Shown piece by piece: positions 4,762 to 6,328 of a stretch of DNA of 6,328 bases; the stretch's first letter is position 1; every line of letters begins with the position of its first letter. The notes under the pieces were generated by a model. The model was not told the DNA's origin. It did not search any database and saw nothing but the letters and a program-made list of their open reading frames with translations. The DNA is taken from assembly GCA_003152255.1 (NCBI GenBank), contig PLZT01000670.1, forward strand, positions 1 to 6,328. Direction: 5' to 3'. Made by a program: the position numbers and the translations under genes. The stretch comes from Methylocystaceae bacterium. GTDB taxonomy: Bacteria; Pseudomonadota; Alphaproteobacteria; Rhizobiales; Beijerinckiaceae.

Positions 4762-6084
4762 ATGCAAACACAACCAACGACGCCCTTTGGGCGGCGATCG
4801 CTGTCGCTCGCCATGGTGGCGAGCCAGGCGAGCGCGAGAGATTTCGCGGGAAAACCGGGTAGTTCGGAAGCTATCGTCCACAAATGGCGGCTGTTTCGGG
4901 CGCTGACCGAGGCCAAAACGCCGCTCGGCGTCACGGACCGGGCGCTGTCGGTGCTGCACGCGTTGTTGTCGTTCCATCAGGAGACGGCGTTGACGCTGCC
5001 GGTCGCCGATCGGCGCGCCGACGACGAAGACGGGGACGGGAGCGCCGGCATCGTCGTGTTCCCGTCCAATCGAGAACTGTCGATCCGCGCCCATGGCATG
5101 GCGCCGGCGACGCTGCGCCGCCATCTCGCCTGCCTAGTCGATGCAGGACTGATCATCCGCCGCGATTCCCCGAATGGCAAACGCTATGCCCGAAGAGGGC
5201 AGGGGGGCGAGATCGAAAGCGCCTTCGGCTTCGATCTGACGCCGTTGGTGGCGCGCGCCGTTGAGATCGAAAATTTCGCCGAGGAAGTGCGGGCCGAAAA
5301 CAAGGCCGTCAGGCTGCTGCGCGAACGCATCACGCTGCTCCGCCGCGATATCGTCAAGATGATCGCGACCGGGCTGGAGGAGGGCGTTCCCGGCGACTGG
5401 CAGGGGTTGCACCTGCGCTATGCGGCTCTATCGAGCCGCTTCGTGCGCAACCTATTGCTCGCCGATCTGGAGGCGTTGGCGAGCGAACTCGCCGCATTAA
5501 ACGCCGAAATCCAGAAAGCGCTAGAAAATCACGTAAATCTCCAAAAAAAAAGCGGCAATGAGTCCCATTCTGAGCGCCACATACAGAATCAAATTACAAA
5601 CTCTTTCGATCTTGAACCTCGCCTTCAAAGAGGCAGGGGCGAAACCTTGTCGTCCAACGACCAAGGCCCGCGCTCTCCATCGGCACCCAAGTCGCCAAAC
5701 GCCCATCATCCTAAACCCTCGGCGCCCAAAACCTATCCTCTCGGCATGGTGCTGGAGGCCTGTCCCGATATCCTCGATTACGCCACCAAGGGTGGCATCG
5801 ACAATTGGCGCGATCTCGCGACAACCGCGGCGACGGTTCGGCGGGCCATCGGGGTGTCGCCGGACGCTTGGACGCAGGCCTTGGAGGTCATGGGCGAACA
5901 CGACACGTCCATCGTCATCGCCGCGATCCTGCAGCGGGGCGAGGAGATCAAAAGCGCCGGCGGCTATCTGCGGGTTCTGACCGCGAAAGCCAGGGCAGGG
6001 GAGTTTTCGCTTGGGCCGGTGCTGATGGCGCTGCTGCGAGGAAAAGCCGCGAAAGCGGCGCGCGAACGAAAAGCGGCCGGGTGA
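4762..6084 (+). CDS. repC: RepC, replication initiator of a repABC replicon
   Basis: 440 residues. RepC is the only protein of the operon strictly needed for replication; it starts DNA synthesis at oriV, which in this family lies inside repC. Family landmarks are TTPFGRRSLSLAMVASQ (6-22), VVFPSNRELSIRAHGMAPAT (98-117), LRRHLACLVDAGLIIRRDSP (118-137), NGKRYARR (138-145) and IESAFGFDLTPLVARA (151-166), together forming a winged-helix DNA-binding domain. A helical segment follows (about 168-260), then a polar Ser/Pro/Asn-rich linker (about 261-325), then a compact C-terminal domain (about 326-430, starting YPLGMVLEACPDI). ATG 4762 is the natural start, with GAGG/AAAAGG just upstream held in a hairpin. 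Output is controlled by the antisense RNA in the leader. Codons are GC-rich, unlike repA and repB. Confidence 0.97.
   Translation: MQTQPTTPFGRRSLSLAMVASQASARDFAGKPGSSEAIVHKWRLFRALTEAKTPLGVTDRALSVLHALLSFHQETALTLPVADRRADDEDGDGSAGIVVFPSNRELSIRAHGMAPATLRRHLACLVDAGLIIRRDSPNGKRYARRGQGGEIESAFGFDLTPLVARAVEIENFAEEVRAENKAVRLLRERITLLRRDIVKMIATGLEEGVPGDWQGLHLRYAALSSRFVRNLLLADLEALASELAALNAEIQKALENHVNLQKKSGNESHSERHIQNQITNSFDLEPRLQRGRGETLSSNDQGPRSPSAPKSPNAHHPKPSAPKTYPLGMVLEACPDILDYATKGGIDNWRDLATTAATVRRAIGVSPDAWTQALEVMGEHDTSIVIAAILQRGEEIKSAGGYLRVLTAKARAGEFSLGPVLMALLRGKAAKAARERKAAG
5519..5630. other. Probable oriV: AT-rich stretch inside repC
   Basis: Within otherwise GC-rich repC this stretch is markedly AT-rich (about 27% G+C by hand count in 5521-5550 and in 5581-5610), with a run of nine A at 5543-5551. 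It encodes the start of the non-conserved linker (about residues 253-290), so the composition is not forced by a conserved protein segment. In studied repABC plasmids oriV maps to an AT-rich region in the middle of repC, so this is the best candidate for origin unwinding. I saw no clear iterons in it. Confidence 0.6.
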
Positions 6085-6328
6085 CGGCGCGGCGGTTTTA
6101 GCTATGCGGCATGAAGCCTGCCTTGCGACAGGCGATGACCGCGACGGTAATCGATCGGGTGGCGTTTTATCCTGCGGCGAAATAATCCTCTCGTGAACCC
6201 CGCGTTCGCTTCAGTCCGGCGGCTATGGAAACAGGGCGCCGGACTGTTTTGTGGCTTCGCGAAGGGAGTGCGGGCTAAAGTAGAAATTGTGACCCAACAT
6301 CACCTTTTGATCGGACAGCCAATGCCAA
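6085..6328. other. Region downstream of repC
   Basis: 244 bp without a convincing gene. It holds the repC terminator-like hairpin (6212-6250), a small imperfect hairpin with arms GCCTG / CAGGC around 6116-6133, and a 10-bp palindrome CTTCGCGAAG at 6255-6264. From 6268 to the right edge a plus frame and a minus frame are both open, but too short to judge. A leftward or rightward neighbour may begin here. Confidence 0.5.
6212..6250 (+). terminator. Intrinsic terminator downstream of repC
   Basis: CAGTCCGGCG (6212-6221) and CGCCGGACTG (6237-6246) form a perfect 10-bp GC-rich stem with a 15-base loop, followed by TTTT (6247-6250). The T-run is on the right only, so it works for rightward transcripts, presumably the repABC mRNA, about 130 bp after the repC stop. 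The loop is long and the T-run short, so efficiency may be moderate. Confidence 0.65.

Noticed and set aside
4519..5124. 201-codon minus-strand frame across the repB-repC gap and the repC start
   Set aside because: It runs antisense through the ctRNA locus and repC; the product is Arg-rich and is a shadow of repC codon bias.
5521..5901. 126-codon minus-strand frame inside repC
   Set aside because: It lies wholly antisense to a well-supported repC, with no start signal or motif.
6167..6175. TTATCCTGC as a DnaA box
   Set aside because: It matches only six of nine positions of TTATCCACA and has no partner boxes; chance is likely.
6268..6328. Open frames at the right edge: plus VRAKVEIVTQHHLLIGQP and minus LALAVRSKGDVGSQFLL followed by a stop
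   Set aside because: A transposase tail or a new gene start was considered, but fewer than 21 residues are visible and none can be assigned to a family.

Overview
The window is most likely the replication and partition core of a repABC replicon (a large low-copy plasmid, megaplasmid or chromid) from an alphaproteobacterium, probably of the Hyphomicrobiales/Rhizobiales type. The evidence is a complete repA-repB-repC array in the usual order and on one strand, with protein motifs specific to the family. An antisense RNA gene sits in the repB-repC gap, and palindromic parS-like sites are present. The genus cannot be fixed from the sequence.

Layout. Bases 1-1622 hold the 3' three quarters or so of a RecD2-type SF1B helicase gene that enters from outside the left edge. 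Bases 1623-2321 hold no convincing gene. The right part of that gap (about 2100-2321) is the control region of repA, with a perfect 16-bp parS-like palindrome (2134-2149) and an inverted repeat containing TTAA boxes (2194-2211). repA (2322-3503, ParA ATPase) and repB (3500-4516, ParB-type DNA-binding protein) overlap by four bases. A second parS-like palindrome of the same 7-bp arms lies inside the start of repB (3550-3565). The 245-bp repB-repC gap encodes a short leftward antisense RNA with a near-ideal intrinsic terminator and a TTGACA promoter. It also holds a hairpin that hides the repC ribosome binding site. repC (4762-6084) is the replication initiator, with an AT-rich stretch inside it that is the probable oriV. 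A terminator-like hairpin follows at 6212-6250.

How the parts work together, by analogy with studied repABC plasmids: RepA and RepB segregate the plasmid through the parS sites and repress their own operon. RepC starts replication from within its own gene. The antisense RNA limits RepC output and so sets copy number and incompatibility. The leader sequence here lets that switch be read almost base by base: the element 4613-4622 can pair with 4733-4742 and free the repC ribosome binding site, and the antisense RNA is complementary to that same element.

The most unusual signals are four GANTC (CcrM-type methylation) sites in 44 bp on top of the antisense RNA promoter, a CtrA-like TTAA box pair upstream of repA, and a parS site embedded in the repB coding sequence. 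repA and repB look clearly less GC-rich than recD2 and repC, which suggests a mosaic origin. Everything else is standard for a repABC replicon, and I see no wholly new gene system in the window.
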